Shown: positions 10,895 through 24,852 of the stretch, in pieces
Layout of the letters: each line of letters begins with the position of its first letter
Position numbering within the stretch: the stretch's first letter is position 1
Position numbers and translations under genes: made by a program
Source: Piper betle
Lineage: Eukaryota; Streptophyta; Magnoliopsida; Piperales; Piperaceae
Reading direction: 5' to 3'
DNA: 64,000 bases
NCBI GenBank assembly: GCA_033002965.1
Contig: JAURVB010014703.1
Location: 221,362 to 285,361, forward strand
The notes under the pieces: model-generated
Told to the model about the DNA's origin: nothing
The model's database searches: none
What the model saw: the letters and a program-made list of their open reading frames with translations, nothing else

Positions 10895-13054
10895 AACTCG
10901 GAGCCCAGTAACGTGTAATGGGGCTAGTCCACCAAAATTGTTATTTCTATGGCCTCTTTGTTTCCAAGCAATTGTTTGCCCGCGTGCTTACGTTTTCCGT
11001 GACCTTACACACACACTAAGTACTCGAATGACTCGTATCAAGAAATAGCCCTTAAAACGCGCAACTTCCTTCGTAAGAATTTCATTATCATTCACTTGTC
11101 TAGCTTTTGTATTAATGCATACGTTCTGCTTGATGCTACTGGCAAACCAATGCAACATGCATATATATATATGTATGCTTCATGTAACCTTATCTACGAT
11201 GGAGCTTTGAATGCCAACACTTCTGAGCTTACTTGTGTTGGCATTCCAGTTCTAGCTGACATGCACATCATCTGTACAGAACATTATTTTATCTGTGCAT
11301 GTTTCGCAGACTGACAAAAAAACTTACAAAAGAATGCTGCATGCTGGTGATTTCCTTGTCAACAGTGGAACTAAACACCGAGAGGAGAGTCTCATCGCGG
11401 CCCCCACCCGATCCTTGATCGAAAACGAGATGTGTAGGTTACAACGATGCTTATTTACAAAAGTGATCGAGATTGTCAATAAAAATGAATTGACTTCATC
11501 CTTTGTCCACATAATCTTGGACCTGAGTTGGCAGCCAACGTGGCAAAGACTGGCTAACCCTGCGCCAACAACACATGTTTCCCGCAAACTTGGCAGCCAT
11601 TGCCGATCGTGGACGAATCAAGGCCAACAAGTCGGATTCCACGTGGCTAAGACACATAGAGACGAGTCAGCAGCAGGCACGAATGGCGGAAAAAAGCCGT
11701 CCCCCGTGGCTGGCCGTTTTCGAGGTCCCATTATGTTTCCAAATTGGGTAAAATGCAATTCCACATATTTAGAAAATTAATAAATAAATAAATAATATAA
11801 GCATAATTAAATTCCCTTTAACAAGTCCTTAATCAAATACTCGTTATGGAATAAGAAATATCTTAACAATTCACATCTCCTTGAGAATGAACTAATTATT
11901 AAAAAATAGCGGCCAGAACCGATTTAGACCCTGAAGCAAGGCATGATTAATAAGGTAAATCTCGTGTCCAAAGCTATTTAATCCTAGCGGTTGAAAATTA
12001 TCCACCTGGCAAGACAAAAAGCTCATAGACATGAGTCAACCAATCTGTGCTGTCACATCTACGGGGCCCACCTCAGGTCAGGTGCCGTTTTGGCGGCCTG
12101 CCGTGAATTTTTTCAGAGACGCCACCAATTTATACGCCATAATCCACCTCCACCCACTTTTAATGTTTGTACTGCCTACTTTTATCTCTTGAGAATGTAT
12201 GTACAATTAAGGTTGCTTGCCTTGAATTTTCCACTATCATGGCTTATTTAGAATTAGATAATTAAATTATTTACATTAATTTTTTTTAAGTGCATATTTT
12301 TAAATAAATATACTTTTAAATAAACGAATAATTGGAATATAATATTTTCTAAACATATATAACAATTCGAAGAAAATACTTACTCCTTATTTTCTATAGT
12401 GATTTAGTAAAATTTTAATGTTTTAAAATGTAACATATGATTCAATTTTTATTTGTAAATTATAACATTTTAATTATTTTTATTTTATTTTCTTCATTCT
12501 TTACTAAAAATCACACATAGTAATATGAGAGTAATTTTAAAAAATAAATGTCATCTTTTAATAAGTGTCTTTTTGGCCACATACATGTAGCTCACAAAAT
12601 TTATTTTTCTCCAACAATTAAAACACATCATAATTTATCTTACACCTTAATCATTTTATCAAAATATATTTTCTCATACATAGTAAGAAAGATTAACAAT
12701 GTTATTAAAGCTACTCAACCCTTATAAAGTTATAAAAAATACTCTCTTTATTGCATATTCGACTAATTTTAGCCACCTGGAAAACTAATTTTAGCCAATC
12801 AACGATGGACAAATTTCATAATCGAGGGATTAAAAAATGCAAATTCTTTTTAGAATTATGAGTGGGGTGGACTCACACTAAGACCCCACTGGAACTGTGT
12901 CCAGCCCCGCACGAGCCAATTCCTCACACGCTTACTCCCTTCCCCGGCCCGCCGCAGTCGCCGTCGTCTTCGCCCCCTTTTGAGCACCGCCTCCCGCCTC
13001 CTCCCCTATCGGCCGGCGGCGGATGGCATTCTCCTAAACCACTCGCCGGCGGCC
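10895..13054. other. Intergenic DNA upstream of ESV1
   Basis: No gene is identified. A 161-codon frame at 11295-11780 has no recognisable motif. A short hairpin (AATGCCAACAC stem, 14-base loop) lies at about 11208-11243. A perfect G-box CCACGTGG lies at 11639-11646, about 1.4 kb before the ESV1 start. The part from 12240 to 12840 is AT-rich and plain. Confidence 0.5.
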
Positions 13055-16000
13055 ATGAACTCAACTCCCCGCGCCTTCCTCGGCTGCGGCCGGTGGTGCC
13101 TCGGCGCCTTCCGGCCCCGCCCCCGCCGGCGGCGGCCGGCGGCGGCGCGGCGAGGTGCTGCTGCCCGGAGCCGAAGCTTCCGAAGTTGGCGGCGGTTGGC
13201 GCGGGCGGGCCGCTTCGGGCTGCGGCGGGGTCTCGGCGGTGGCGGCCGGCGGGGATGGGGATTTCCCCGGCGGGAGGGTGCGGGCAATGCCGGCGCAGTC
13301 GTTCGTCTCCCCAAGGTGAGCGCGGTTTTTTTTTTGTTTCGAATTTTGAATTTTGTAGTTCCGATTTGTTTCTTCTACTTCGGCCAGCAATGGCATTTGG
13401 AGTGACACTAATAAAGTTCTTGTTTTTTTTATTTTTTAGAATTTATGATGCAAAAAAATGGTTTCTTTTGCGGGTTTCAATCTGTTCTTAGCTTTGAGTG
13501 TGTATGAGAGTTTTGTTGGCCAGAAAATTGTTGTACTGTATCAAAATTTTGATGTTATGGCTACTTTTGGGTTAGTTTGTTTGATTTGAGTGCTTGTTGC
13601 TGTTGTAATGAGTTGTATTGGAATTGCTGCAGGCCAAGGGAGCCTTCTAGACAGGACGAGTTTTCTCGTCGTTGTAGTCCGAAGAATTCTGGTCCCCAAT
13701 CTCGTGATACTCCGCCTAAGAGAGGTAAGACGAAGGGTATCAGTGTGTCATCTTGGTTCATATGTTTTCTGCGTTTTTTTTTGTCTATTGAGATTGGTTT
13801 TTCCTAGAAATGGTGATTGTTTTTAAAAAACTTATGTATAGATACCGGCATTGCTAATGAGAAGGATTGGGAGATCAATTTGTTGTATGAAAAGGTAAAT
13901 GAATCGGGCACCAATGAAGATGGGAGTACCTGGTATAGGGAGAGTGGCGAGGATCTTGGTGAGAACGGGTACAGATGTAGGTGGGCGAAGATGGGTGGCC
14001 AATCTCGTGATGGTTTATCAAAATGGAAAGAAACGGTAGAGAACTTCTCCACTGATCGCATATCCATTTTTTAGGATTATAGTTGTCATTGTATTGAACA
14101 AGTATAGAACATGTTTGTATCAGTACACATTCATAAAATTCATAATCAGTTAATCACATATCCCTGATAAGTAATGAACCAGGTGATAATATTTAACTGG
14201 TTTTTATCCTCCTTGACAGTGGTGGGAGAAAAGCGATTGGACCGGATATAAAGAGCTGGGTATTTTCCCTCTTGCTGCTTGGATTTCTATATTGGATTGT
14301 GTAGTTTTAGCTGTAGGATAGTGTGGAGAAATATTCAAAGGTGGGCATTTCCAATGCTTTCCCTGGCCTTACCTTTACTGAACTGCTACATTTCATTAGG
14401 TGTGGTGAAATCCGGAAAAAATGCTGAAGGTGATTCTTGGTGGGAAACATGGCAGGAAGTTATGCACCAGGATGAATGGAGGTGTGCATTATGTAGAAAT
14501 ACATTTAACAAGTTTTTGGCATTTAAGTTTTGTACCTGTGAGCCTGTGATTGTTGTTAGAATACCTGGAACAAAATACCTGATTTCAATCTTTTAAGACG
14601 CAGTTAGCAGTAATTTAGACTATGTTTTTCCTGTGATAGCATATTTCAGTTTTCACCCTTGATCGGCTTGCTTGCTAGAGATACTTTTCAAATATGTTCT
14701 GACTTATGATTGTATGACCTTCAACATTAATGCCGTGTTTAGGGTGGGACAGCTTATGTTAGTATAAACAGCCTTAGCAACCCATTTTACAATTCTTTTC
14801 CTCATACGAAATTCAATGAAGTTTTTCATAGAAATGATGGCCCCAAGGTTTCTAATATGTACTGAAGGTACAGTAGCTTAGAATGTGTACATAAATCTTT
14901 GAGCACTATATACCGGAATCATGGCACCAAAAATTGCAGTCGCCACTTCTGGAAGGTCTGGCAGAAGATCATCTAATGTATAATTGGCTCACTCTGGCCT
15001 CGCATTTGTGACGTATCAAATAAAAGAAGCTTTTTTCACTTTTTGTGGTAAGATATTTACTTTCAATGCCTGGCTGTCTGATAGTGGAGCTGATTGATGT
15101 AATTCGTAGTTCAGAGTCCAGCTTATCCGCTACTTAGTAAGATATGTTGATGAAGGGCACTGATAACTATATTGTAAAAGGGCTTCCCTGGCTTCTGGCT
15201 TGTTGCTGGTGACCATAATTAAATGAAGGATTTTTTGGACTTGTGCAGTAATTTGGCGAGAATAGAGAGAAGTGCACAAAAACAAGCCAAGTCTGGCGCA
15301 GAGGATGCTGGGTGGTATGAAAAATGGTGAGGCAATTCATTTGATGGCAAGGGAATTATTATTGAACAATATTCTGTTCACATTCTTGTGAATACTTTCT
15401 TTTGAATTGCTCTAGGTGGGAGAAGTATGACGCAAAAGGTTGGACTGAAAAGGGGGCACACAAGTATGGCAGACTGAACGAACAGTCATGGTGGGAAAAA
15501 TGGGGAGAGCACTATGATGGAAGAGGATCAGTCTTGAAATGGTTTGGCTTTTAACATATTATCCAAACTAAAGAAGTTATCAAGTGAAGTATAAGATACA
15601 TGCTGTATTATGTCTGATCTGACTGAGGGTGGTTCTGCTTGACTGAACCATAGATGCATTATCAACGTGAACCAACATCACTTGCAATACTTTCTCATTA
15701 TTAACTGTTTCAAGCATGTTTACCAGTTCCACGTCATGATTTATGAAATAGAATTTTTTCTGCGGTTTTTTTAAGCAGACTCTCTCCTATGCACTGAGCA
15801 CCATTTGCTTGCTTTATGAAATCTAGTGTAAGGCTTTGTAATCCTTTAACTGACTGTTGATGCTGTTTTCAGGACAGATAAATGGGCAGAAACTGAATTA
15901 GGCACCAAATGGGGAGATAAGTGGGAGGAGAAATTTTTGCTGGTATTGGCTCCCGGCAAGGGGAGACATGGCATGTCTCACCCGCTGGTGAACGTAAGTA

Positions 16001-17122
16001 TACTTATGTGTGTTAGGAGCTGAGTATTAATCAACATTGCAGGTTATTATTCTGTCATTGTGCTGTTACAACTAAATAATGCTTCTAGATAAGACTAGGC
16101 AATGATTATTAAGCAAACAAATCTCTTGATTCTTGGTCATATTGGGATAGTGGCATGAGTCCTACTTTATTGTTTCAAACCTTCTATGGAAAATCAGTAC
16201 AACAGACGTGAAAACTGAACTTTTTGAAACCAACATGTGGTTCCTTTCATTTGACCTGTAGATCAAGAGTCACTTTGTTTCTATAGTTAGCGGCATTGGT
16301 TTGATTTCTGTATTCTGCTTCTTCCCATTGCATTCTATTGTTTGTGTATTATTATACTGCTTCAATTTAAAGGTAAGATTGAATCCATTCACAATTATTT
16401 AGGACTAGGTGGATGAAGAAAAGAGGATTTTGTTGACTAATATTTCTAAAATATAGCTAATGTTTCTGGTTCTTGTACTCCCTAAATGGCATCTAGAATG
16501 GGTTGAATTTTTACGTGTTCCTTTTTAATACAAAGTCAGAGTACTCAGTATTTTCTCCCTACATTCTGTGATTAAATTTGTGGGTTGTCCAATGTTGATG
16601 TTAGGAGATTGATAATATGATTTCCCTTTGTCTAGGTTGGTCGAGAACATGGGGAGAAGAACACTTTGGAAACGGGTATGTGATAGAATGAAAATTTGGT
16701 TGTGCTTTTCTAAGAAGATTGCTCACGAAGACTTGGATCCTGCTTCGTCATATTTTATTTGCTGAAGCTGTTTTTGTTATCACAGAAAAGTTCATAAATA
16801 TGGGAAAAGTACAACAGGAGAAAGTTGGGACATTGTTGTTGATGAAGACACCTACTACGAGTAAGAATATATTTTAACTGTTTGGTCTTATACCCGAACT
16901 ATTCTGACTTTGTAATTTGGAAGGATGGTAACGACATTATAATTTATCTGCAGACCCGAACCGCATTATGGGTGGGCAGATGTTGTAGGGGACTCGAACC
17001 AATTACTTTCAATCGAGCCAAGGGAAAGACCACCTGGAGTTTACCCTAATTTCGATTTTGGATCATCTCCTCTCCCTCCAGATGATTCTTCAGAAAATGA
17101 ACCTCCTATTCCTCTCTTATAA
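13055..17122 (+). CDS. ESV1: EARLY STARVATION 1 (ESV1), tryptophan-rich starch-binding protein
   Basis: ESV1 is a chloroplast protein that binds glucans through a conserved Trp/aromatic-rich domain, organises starch granules and restrains early starch breakdown. There are eleven exons: 13055-13315, 13633-13724, 13842-14035, 14220-14259, 14400-14481, 15249-15326, 15416-15541, 15873-15993, 16636-16675, 16786-16860 and 16954-17122. Repeated aromatic motifs are visible: TWWEKSDWTGYKELG, DSWWETWQE, SWWEKWGEHYDGRGS, TKWGDKWEEKF, WSRTWGEEHFG, ESWDIVVDED, HYGWADVVGDS. An acidic, proline-containing tail ends in PPIPLL. About 425 aa, the usual ESV1 size; LESV is longer. Exon 8 lacks one T in a T run (15934-15938). 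The frame of exon 2 does not match the ATG frame of the GC-rich exon 1, implying another indel there, or a start at the ATG at 13287. Confidence 0.88.
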
Positions 17123-17574
17123 TCCTTTCATACCTATTTTTTTCTTTTTTGGGTTTGCCTTTTATTTGATTTATTAATTGGAACTCCTCTTCAAATGCTG
17201 GGGAGTCCTAAGTATACTAGACCTCATTGATTTTCAATTCATTTATTCTTCTATCACATTGATTTAGTATAGGTCAGACAAAGAAAGAGAAGACACAAGG
17301 TATGTTTGGTTAATGCCCCCTTGCTCTTGTATTTTTTCTTGCCATGATTTATCGATTTACTCTTACCCTGCACTCTTCCTTGTAATCATCTTGCGAACTA
17401 CTTTTATTTGGTGATATTCATAAGCAAAATTGGGATATACACTGGGTATCTGTTGGTGGTCTATACATTAAAAGGAAAACACATGAAGAAATTGATCCAC
17501 ATCAACAAAAATGAAGAGGATTAGAACTTAAAATAAAAGAATGGAGTATACATCTCTATTGGAGCAGGCATGAT
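17123..17574. other. Shared 3' intergenic region of two convergent genes
   Basis: ESV1 (+) stops at 17122 and the O-fucosyltransferase (-) stops at 17575. The 452 bp between must hold both 3' UTRs and polyadenylation signals. No other feature is seen. Confidence 0.7.
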
Positions 17575-20500
17575 TCAATCTGAAAGTATGTTGTATAATT
17601 CAGCATCTTCTAACTTAATCAATGGTTCAGAATCAAGCCTGTCAGGTGGGAAGAAGTTATCGCCATCATCTGAATCGAACTCTGGCTCTTCTTCGCCAGC
17701 CATGTTCGTGGGTTCACTCCCCCTAATTTTTTCGACTTTCTGCGGAGCTTTAACTTCAGGCCTTTCACAAATACATGTTGAAGGGTTCTCATGAAATTCA
17801 CCTCTACCGGGCTTCAACTCGTCTGGGTCACCCATGAAGCCTTTCTGATTAGTTCTTATCTTGGAGGAAAATGCATCCCATGTCATGTTTGCTCTGCTCA
17901 GGAAGATAGAAGACAGTTTCTTCGCATTTGGGCGTATAGTCCTCTTGTGGCCATAGTATCTCCTGAAAAGAAAACACCAGATTAGCGTATTAGATGCCAG
18001 CCATTCCTGGTTTCTCACAATGGATGAAGATTGCATGAATGAATATAACTATTGGCTACCAAATATACACACTTCGAATAACAAAATCATCACGTACACA
18101 AGTCAGCTCCTACAAGGATTCAGAGTGTTACCATACCTTCGACCAGCCAAAATTCTGGCCATGTTTCCGTTGTTGTTGGTGACGAACACATCGCTTAAAT
18201 CACAAACAATGAAGTCCAATGCAGCCATGCGAGAAGAAAAAAGAGCGAATGGAGCCAACTCTTCCTTAGTTGCAAGAGTTTCTTTAGAGTGGAAATTGGG
18301 AAATAGTGATTTAAGAGGTGCCAATGTCTCATCCCCTCCATATATCAATCCTGATGCAACATAGATATGAACGTCATCGCCGAATCCTAAAGCTCTCAGC
18401 ATAAGGCCAACCTCTTCTGGAGTAAGAGGGCACTTTCCATGTCTTCTTTCTCTCTCAGGATTGCTTGTCTGCGGATAGAATTAGATTATGAAGTTTGAAT
18501 CAACAAGAACGTCAACTCTCTAGATTACAAGATTCAAGACAAAACCCATGATTCTTACATGCAGTGTCTTCCATCTTTTTCTGATTTCTCCCAGTTCTGC
18601 TCTTTCCTCATTTCCTCCACCATAATAGCATCCAGAAAATGCAAGCATATCAGGTTCAAACCTGAAAGCAAGGTGATATTTAGCATTCCATGAGAAGCCA
18701 AGCAATTCTAATCTCATGAGGCAAGGATGATGTATAGTTCAAGACTTTCTACCTCAGGTGCAACGCAATAAAATGCTTGCTTCTTTCTCTCATTCTTTGT
18801 GCTAAAACTTTTCCCATTTCTTCGATTGGATCAGTAAACTTCAATGCATGATAATTTACTCGGCATCTCAGTTTCTGTAAGTCTGCTTCCAGTTGATTCG
18901 AAAGTCTGTAATCAAATTTTGTAAGCTGCACAACCTGCATTGTTTTCCACAAACTGAATTACTCTTAAAAAATATTACGAGAAGATACATTTTGCAGCCA
19001 GACATTGCTAGCAGAGTCCAATGACAATCACATCTCCCTCTAATTTTCATAGACAAGATAATATACAGCCATACATGCTTCTTCAAAAGTGCAGGCAGTA
19101 CACGATTCTGGTAGCATTTTGGTGTGCATTTCCGAGGAACACGCATCCTGTATGGATTCCCAGCAATTTTGCCACCCTTCTTGGGAAGCTGTCTAACAAT
19201 CTTAACATCTTTTGAGAGCGAAGAAATAAACCAATCTACATCGAAGACATCTCCAAAATCACTACAGAAATCATCATCAATCATATGTGACCATCTTGAA
19301 AATATAAAATTTTTTATCAAATTCTAAGCTTCATATGGGGATAGCAAACCTCGAATCCTTCCAAAATGAATTCTCGTCCAACTTGGGGATGACAAGAGTT
19401 GCATTTAGTATTCGAGCTGCCACAACAGCATCTGTTATCTACAAAAAAAAAAAAAAACAGCGAGTTCATCATAAGCTTGCAAAAAACTTTGCTAGACCAG
19501 ATTTTCTGTCATAGCTTACCAATCAAAACCTACTCACTTAATTATAAGAAACAGCTCAATTGAAAATTATCACCGAGTCATTGCCCAAGAATGATAACAA
19601 CACTGTTGCATTTAGACAGTGTTGGCGTACATGATTCTAGATACATCTACAATGGCATATCCATCCAAATCTAAATATATATATATCTAATAGATCTTTA
19701 TCTAAATGTATATATAGATATATAGATATATATATATAGGAAAAGATAAACTCTTAATATCATTATCAATTAAGGAAATATACCTAACTCTTTATATAGG
19801 GAGTATACACGTATAATTTATAGAATTACATAGAAGGAGAGATAGGCTGTGAAAATAGATTAGGTTATAGTAATCAAACCTTGATCTTGGAAATCTTGGA
19901 GGGCAGATTGAAGACTTAGACATCCTACATCCGATTTCAGGTATTTCTCATTCTTATTTTAGTTCCAATTAATTATATTAAGAAATAATAAATAAAAATA
20001 AACAAGAAGAAGAGATATGTTTTCAGAGCAGATCTTACCCCAGTTCTCTGTTGGTTTAGTCCTCCACTGGTTGCAATCATCAGATAGCGGTTGGAATGTG
20101 TTACAACTTCAGCAGCTGAATAACAACAGAACTTCATGGTTATGTGCGAATTTTTTGTCCTTTCTTCAAATTCCATAGTGAATCTAAAATACAAAAGGAA
20201 CAACGACTACAAATGGAATTCATAACACAAAATTAACACGCTTAAACTCACAAGTCGATCAGTGGGAAAGTTTGGAGCAAACCAACTAGAACAGGATTAG
20301 ATACGACTATCATCTTATACACACGAAATCAATCAACCAAAAAAACATGAGCGACCTCCGAAACTCATCTAATTATTTTCTTTATCAGATTTAGCTACTT
20401 AATTTGAAGAAAACCATTGTTTCAGAAATACATCGATGCAAACACAATTTTTACATACATCCATAATTAACAAATATATGAGAAATGATCATCCCCAAGA

Positions 20501-20868
20501 AAAATTACAAACATGGAAACATTTCAACCGGTATGTAAAAGGATTGTAAGGATGCCAAACCAAACATTGCACTAAAGAGGAGAAAATTAAAAAGTGGGCA
20601 CACACAAGGAAACTCGCCGGTCGAATTGCTGCAACCGTAATAGAATTTCGCCCAAGCAGATCTCCAGAGATTTTTCCCGCCGCTCCCTCCCCCACTCTAC
20701 ACGATCACCACCCCAACAAAATCACATGAAAACAAACAAAAACAAAGCACAAAATTCTAGCAAAACCAGAAAGAAAGACGGCACCCGGCTATCAAAAATA
20801 CTGTTATCTGTAATCATACGAAACCTAGTTCAGCGTCCATGTCCCCCCCAACACAGCACGCCTTTTTG

Positions 20869-20899
<31 letters not shown>

Positions 20900-21265
20900 A
20901 GAAAAGAAGAAACTACAGGAACCCGAAAGACCTCCTCCTCCACGGCGCTCCGAAGACCATCAACGCCGCCGCTCTTTGCTATCTTCTACAACACAGATAA
21001 TTCAACCACCAGCCAAAAAACACCAAAATGTCAACATTCACAGATCATCAAACTGATAAAAAAAATCCCGAAAAATTTATCGTAACGACTTACGAGAAGG
21101 ATGACGGGGTGCCCGGCTGTTGGTGGAGTGGAAGTGAGGAAGGAGACGACGGCGAGGAAGAGCAGAGCGGCGGCGGAGAAGGCCGAGATGGCCGAGGCGA
21201 CCGGGTAGCGCCGCCCGGTCTTGCGGTGAAGTAGGGGTGGTGGCGCCGCCGGAGAGTGCTGCCAT
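17575..21265 (-). CDS. O-fucosyltransferase family protein (plant GT106-type)
   Basis: This is a Golgi type II membrane protein of the plant O-fucosyltransferase (former DUF246) family. Members transfer sugars in protein or cell-wall glycan synthesis; the substrate here cannot be read from sequence. Exons in coding order are 21094-21265, 20917-20985, 20606-20696, 20039-20115, 19350-19438, 19075-19261, 18753-18934, 18559-18661, 18137-18468 and 17575-17962. Family blocks: a TM anchor (YPVASAISAFSAAALLFLAV), FYYGCSNSTGEFPSAE, NRYLMIATSGGLNQQRTG, ITDAVVAARILNATLVIPKL, SFWKDSSDFGDVFDVDWFI, the HLRFEPDMLAFSGC motif, IYVASGLIYGGDETLAPL, DFIVCDLSDVFVTNNNGNMA, GHKRTIRPNAKKL. The tail is acidic. Length is 562 aa once one extra base near 21228-21230, between the ATG and the TM helix, is removed; all other exon phases fit. 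An alternative is a different, undetected start. Confidence 0.9.
20871..20900. repeat. (AAG)n microsatellite in O-fucosyltransferase intron 2
   Basis: About ten AAG/AGA units lie just 3' of exon 2 in the direction of the gene. On the minus strand they form a pyrimidine-rich tract. Confidence 0.9.
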
Positions 21266-24200
21266 TGGTCTGAAACTGTGGAGGAGCTCAGGAGGATGGC
21301 CGGAGGTGGAGGTGGCGGCCGGCCGTCGGTGGTGGGGAGGAGGGGAGTGGGAGGAAGTGCAAGGACTCGGCCATGGAAGTTCCCACCAAAGCTTGGACCA
21401 TTCGTGTTTATAAAAAAAGGCGGGGATTGTTTTACTATTTTGACCTTTGATGTTTTGATATTGTGTTTATAGCCTTTGTCTTTTCCATATTCTAAAAAAA
21501 GGATTCAAGGAGGTGTGATGTTTTTTTTACTCTTTGGAAGAAGTGTTGTGTTGTTTATGGAATTCAATTAGTAGATACAAGAAGATTTTTTAGAGTGGAG
21601 TGTAGTTAGAGAAATTTTTTGAAGTTACTTTGCATTTTTAATTTTTTTTTCAATCCAGATTAAAAGATAATTATATTTAAAAATATTTTATATTCATTTA
21701 ATTTCATGTCTTGTTTGTAATGGTGCACACATCATTCTGTGTCCTTGTTAATATCTCAGTCATCATATGTTTTGGGCTCACACAACATGAATTGCATGCA
21801 TCTTTCTTATCATATGTACAACTCATGATTCATGTTAAATTACTAATTCAACAAGATATAGATAAGTGTAAACAAATCTATTTCTTCAAATAAATTATAG
21901 TTAAATTAATTTTTATCTCTATAGCAATGGAATATAATCATTTACCATAAATTTTATGTTCAACTACAAAGAATGATTTGATAAAAAAAGTATACCCAAT
22001 TTTTTCGCATTGCACTCAAACAAAAAAAATATTTTTAATAATTTTTTTATATATTTTACAAAAAATCTTTTTATCTTTTGAATCTTCCATTTTTCAAGCA
22101 TGAAAAGCAAACTTGTCAACTGTGAACAAGTTGGTATCTGAAGATATAAATATTAAACGAAATAAAATATAATCAAGTATTAAAAAATGTTAGTAGGATG
22201 TGGTTGAGAGCAGGTTAAACAGGTTTAGGTGGAGAAATTGTGAACATTTGAAAATGGTTTTTGTACAAGTGCTTTGACTGTTATTTTGTTAAGCTAAATA
22301 ATAACAAGGCCGGACAAAATATAAAAATCTTAATAAATTTCTCTCTCACGTGATGTGTCGTAGATTTCTTCGAAGACGAAAATACCCATAAATTGACACA
22401 ATAATTTGCGAGGATGCGAAGTCTTAAATGGGCATTTGCATTGAACAATGTGTTAGGCCCCGGATTTATTAGAGAAGGTAATAACCAAAGGGTGGCATTA
22501 TGTTGGACAAGAATTAAAATCTTAATCTAATTTTATATACAGTATATAAACAATTAAATTTATTTTTTATTAATAAAATGAGAATTTAATATTGGTTTGT
22601 GATTAAAAGGAGGGGAATCAATTAATTAAAATATAAAAAACTAAAAAATATAATAAAAATACTTTATATTGTAAAGAATTATTTGTTTGAATCCCGTTAA
22701 TTTTAATTTTTTTAAAATTATACAATAACAATATCTTTCATTACAGAAGATTACAGGTTCGAATTCGAATAACATTAATTTTTAACTTCCTACTAATAAG
22801 AATTCGTATAATTATCTTAAATAAATATAATAAAAATAAAAAATAAATCAAATAATTATAATTTATCTTTTATTCAATTAGGATATATCTTTAAAATTAA
22901 TAAGAGTATATATTTATAATATTAAATTATTAAGATCTATCTAATTATTTAATAAAAAATTATGTATTAAATTAAAATTTCTCTGGTGTAGGTCAAGCAT
23001 GGCGTAATTTATGTAACTCTATCAATACTGAGAAGATTCATTCTATTTGGTGGGTTTATTTATCTACAATCGTCCTACGTTCGCTTGCATGTTTGTTTGG
23101 ATCGTATAAGGTTTGAATGGTGTAGGCTAGTGAATGGACATAATCCAACTTGATATGATTTAATTATATTTGTATCTATTGTTATTCGGTCTAAGAAAGT
23201 ATGCCGAGATCAGTAATTTAAGATTAATTAGAATTCAATGCTCGACTTAGTAAAATTTCATTTTTATGTTCGCCTTAATTTCAAATGAATATTATACTCA
23301 AAACTCGATAATTTATATACAAAATTAAATATTCACAGACTATATTATTTGATATTTAATATTAAGGTCACAAGTCGAGATAACGTTAGCTTCAAAATAT
23401 TGTACTTTGATATAAATTTCACTATATGAAATAATTATTAGATAATAAATTTTAATTAAGCAGTTGATTTGAACTTGATTCAAAATTAATTAAGGATTAG
23501 TTGGACTTGCTCAATATAACACGGCTGTGGAGCTCTGGCAGGTTCCATGGCGGTTGGCTGCGTACCGAACATCCAACAGATTTCAACGACGTCCCTACTC
23601 TCCTCCCTCTTTCCTTCTTCGCATTAAACAAAAGCCGATTGATTTAGTCGCGCCATTGACGTCTCATTATCCCAAGTCCTGGCGAATGACAGCATTGTTT
23701 GATCAACTCATGATTTGTCAATTTGGCATCCATGGTAGTGCTTTACATGTATCTCTGTTTTTTATATGATGCCACAAGAACATCAATTCCAGAGTATATA
23801 TAAATGGTTTAGACGACCACCTTGCAAGCATTCTTTGGCCAACAAGTGTTCTTTTAATCATCTACTACTTGTCCATGATGAACGACCCAGAAGCTTACCT
23901 GCTATCTTTTCTGTTTGTCACAAGCTACACTTATAATTCTAATAATTGATGACTATGTAAACGGGTAAATACTGTTAAATTATAAGCTTCCCAGTATGTC
24001 AACAGCTATAACTTGCATTACTTAATTAGTTTATATTTTAAAAAATTAATGCTGACATCTGAGTGACGAGGTTAAATATAACAAGTTACGTGCTAAATAT
24101 CAATATCTTGATCATGAGTGTGCATTTTGATAACTATAATTATAACATGACCGTGCATTGAATATGCACTGATATTTATTGATTAAGCGGTAATTTGTCA

Positions 24201-24852
24201 AGTTGATGTCAATTATAAGTTAAAATGTACGAATCAGTCGTGCATGCATTTTTTCTAAGTCAATTTGATTAAGAGTAGACAACACCACCAAACGTTAACT
24301 CATGTACACGAGAGCGTTCATCGATGCATCCGTCGCATTTTGGACGCACCCAACATACCAAATTAGGATCATTAATATATGAAGGCAAACTTTGTAGCAA
24401 TGTGATTATGATCCTAAGAATTATCAAAACGTTTGGCAATGGTAATTTTTTGCAAGCACGAAGACTACTTTCTCGATTTTGCATGGGAGTGATAGGTTAA
24501 TTTCTTTCATTAAGGAAATATCAATTATATACAGACCACTGTATGTCAGTGTATTTACTATTTAACGTGTATCATGTGATGGGTTACTACTAACCACTTA
24601 GTATAAGTTATGAATTTGATGTTACATATAAGATAGTGTCGACATCTCATTTAATATAATCTCAAAGCCAGAAGAAGCTAGCAGTCCAGATTGGCCGTCC
24701 CCAGTAAAATGAAGTCAAAGCGTGAGGTTCTTAATTCGATTGTCCATGTCATTCTACTTCCAGATATATCGAATATCTTTGAGAAGAAGATGATAAACAA
24801 AGTTGGCTCCAACATAGAGCTATCCCAAGAACATTGATCCCCAGGAAACAAT
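21266..24852. other. Intergenic DNA, AT-rich
   Basis: It includes the GC-rich 5' leader of the O-fucosyltransferase just after 21265. The remainder (21480-24850) is AT-rich with no recognisable gene. Short open frames at 23527-23769 and 24269-24484 lack family motifs. Confidence 0.55.

Noticed and set aside
11295..11780. 161-codon open frame
   Set aside because: No recognisable motif, no splice context, and composition like its surroundings; left as intergenic.
22686..22770. GGTTCGAATTC-like words resembling a tRNA T arm
   Set aside because: No acceptor stem, D arm or anticodon arm could be placed around them.
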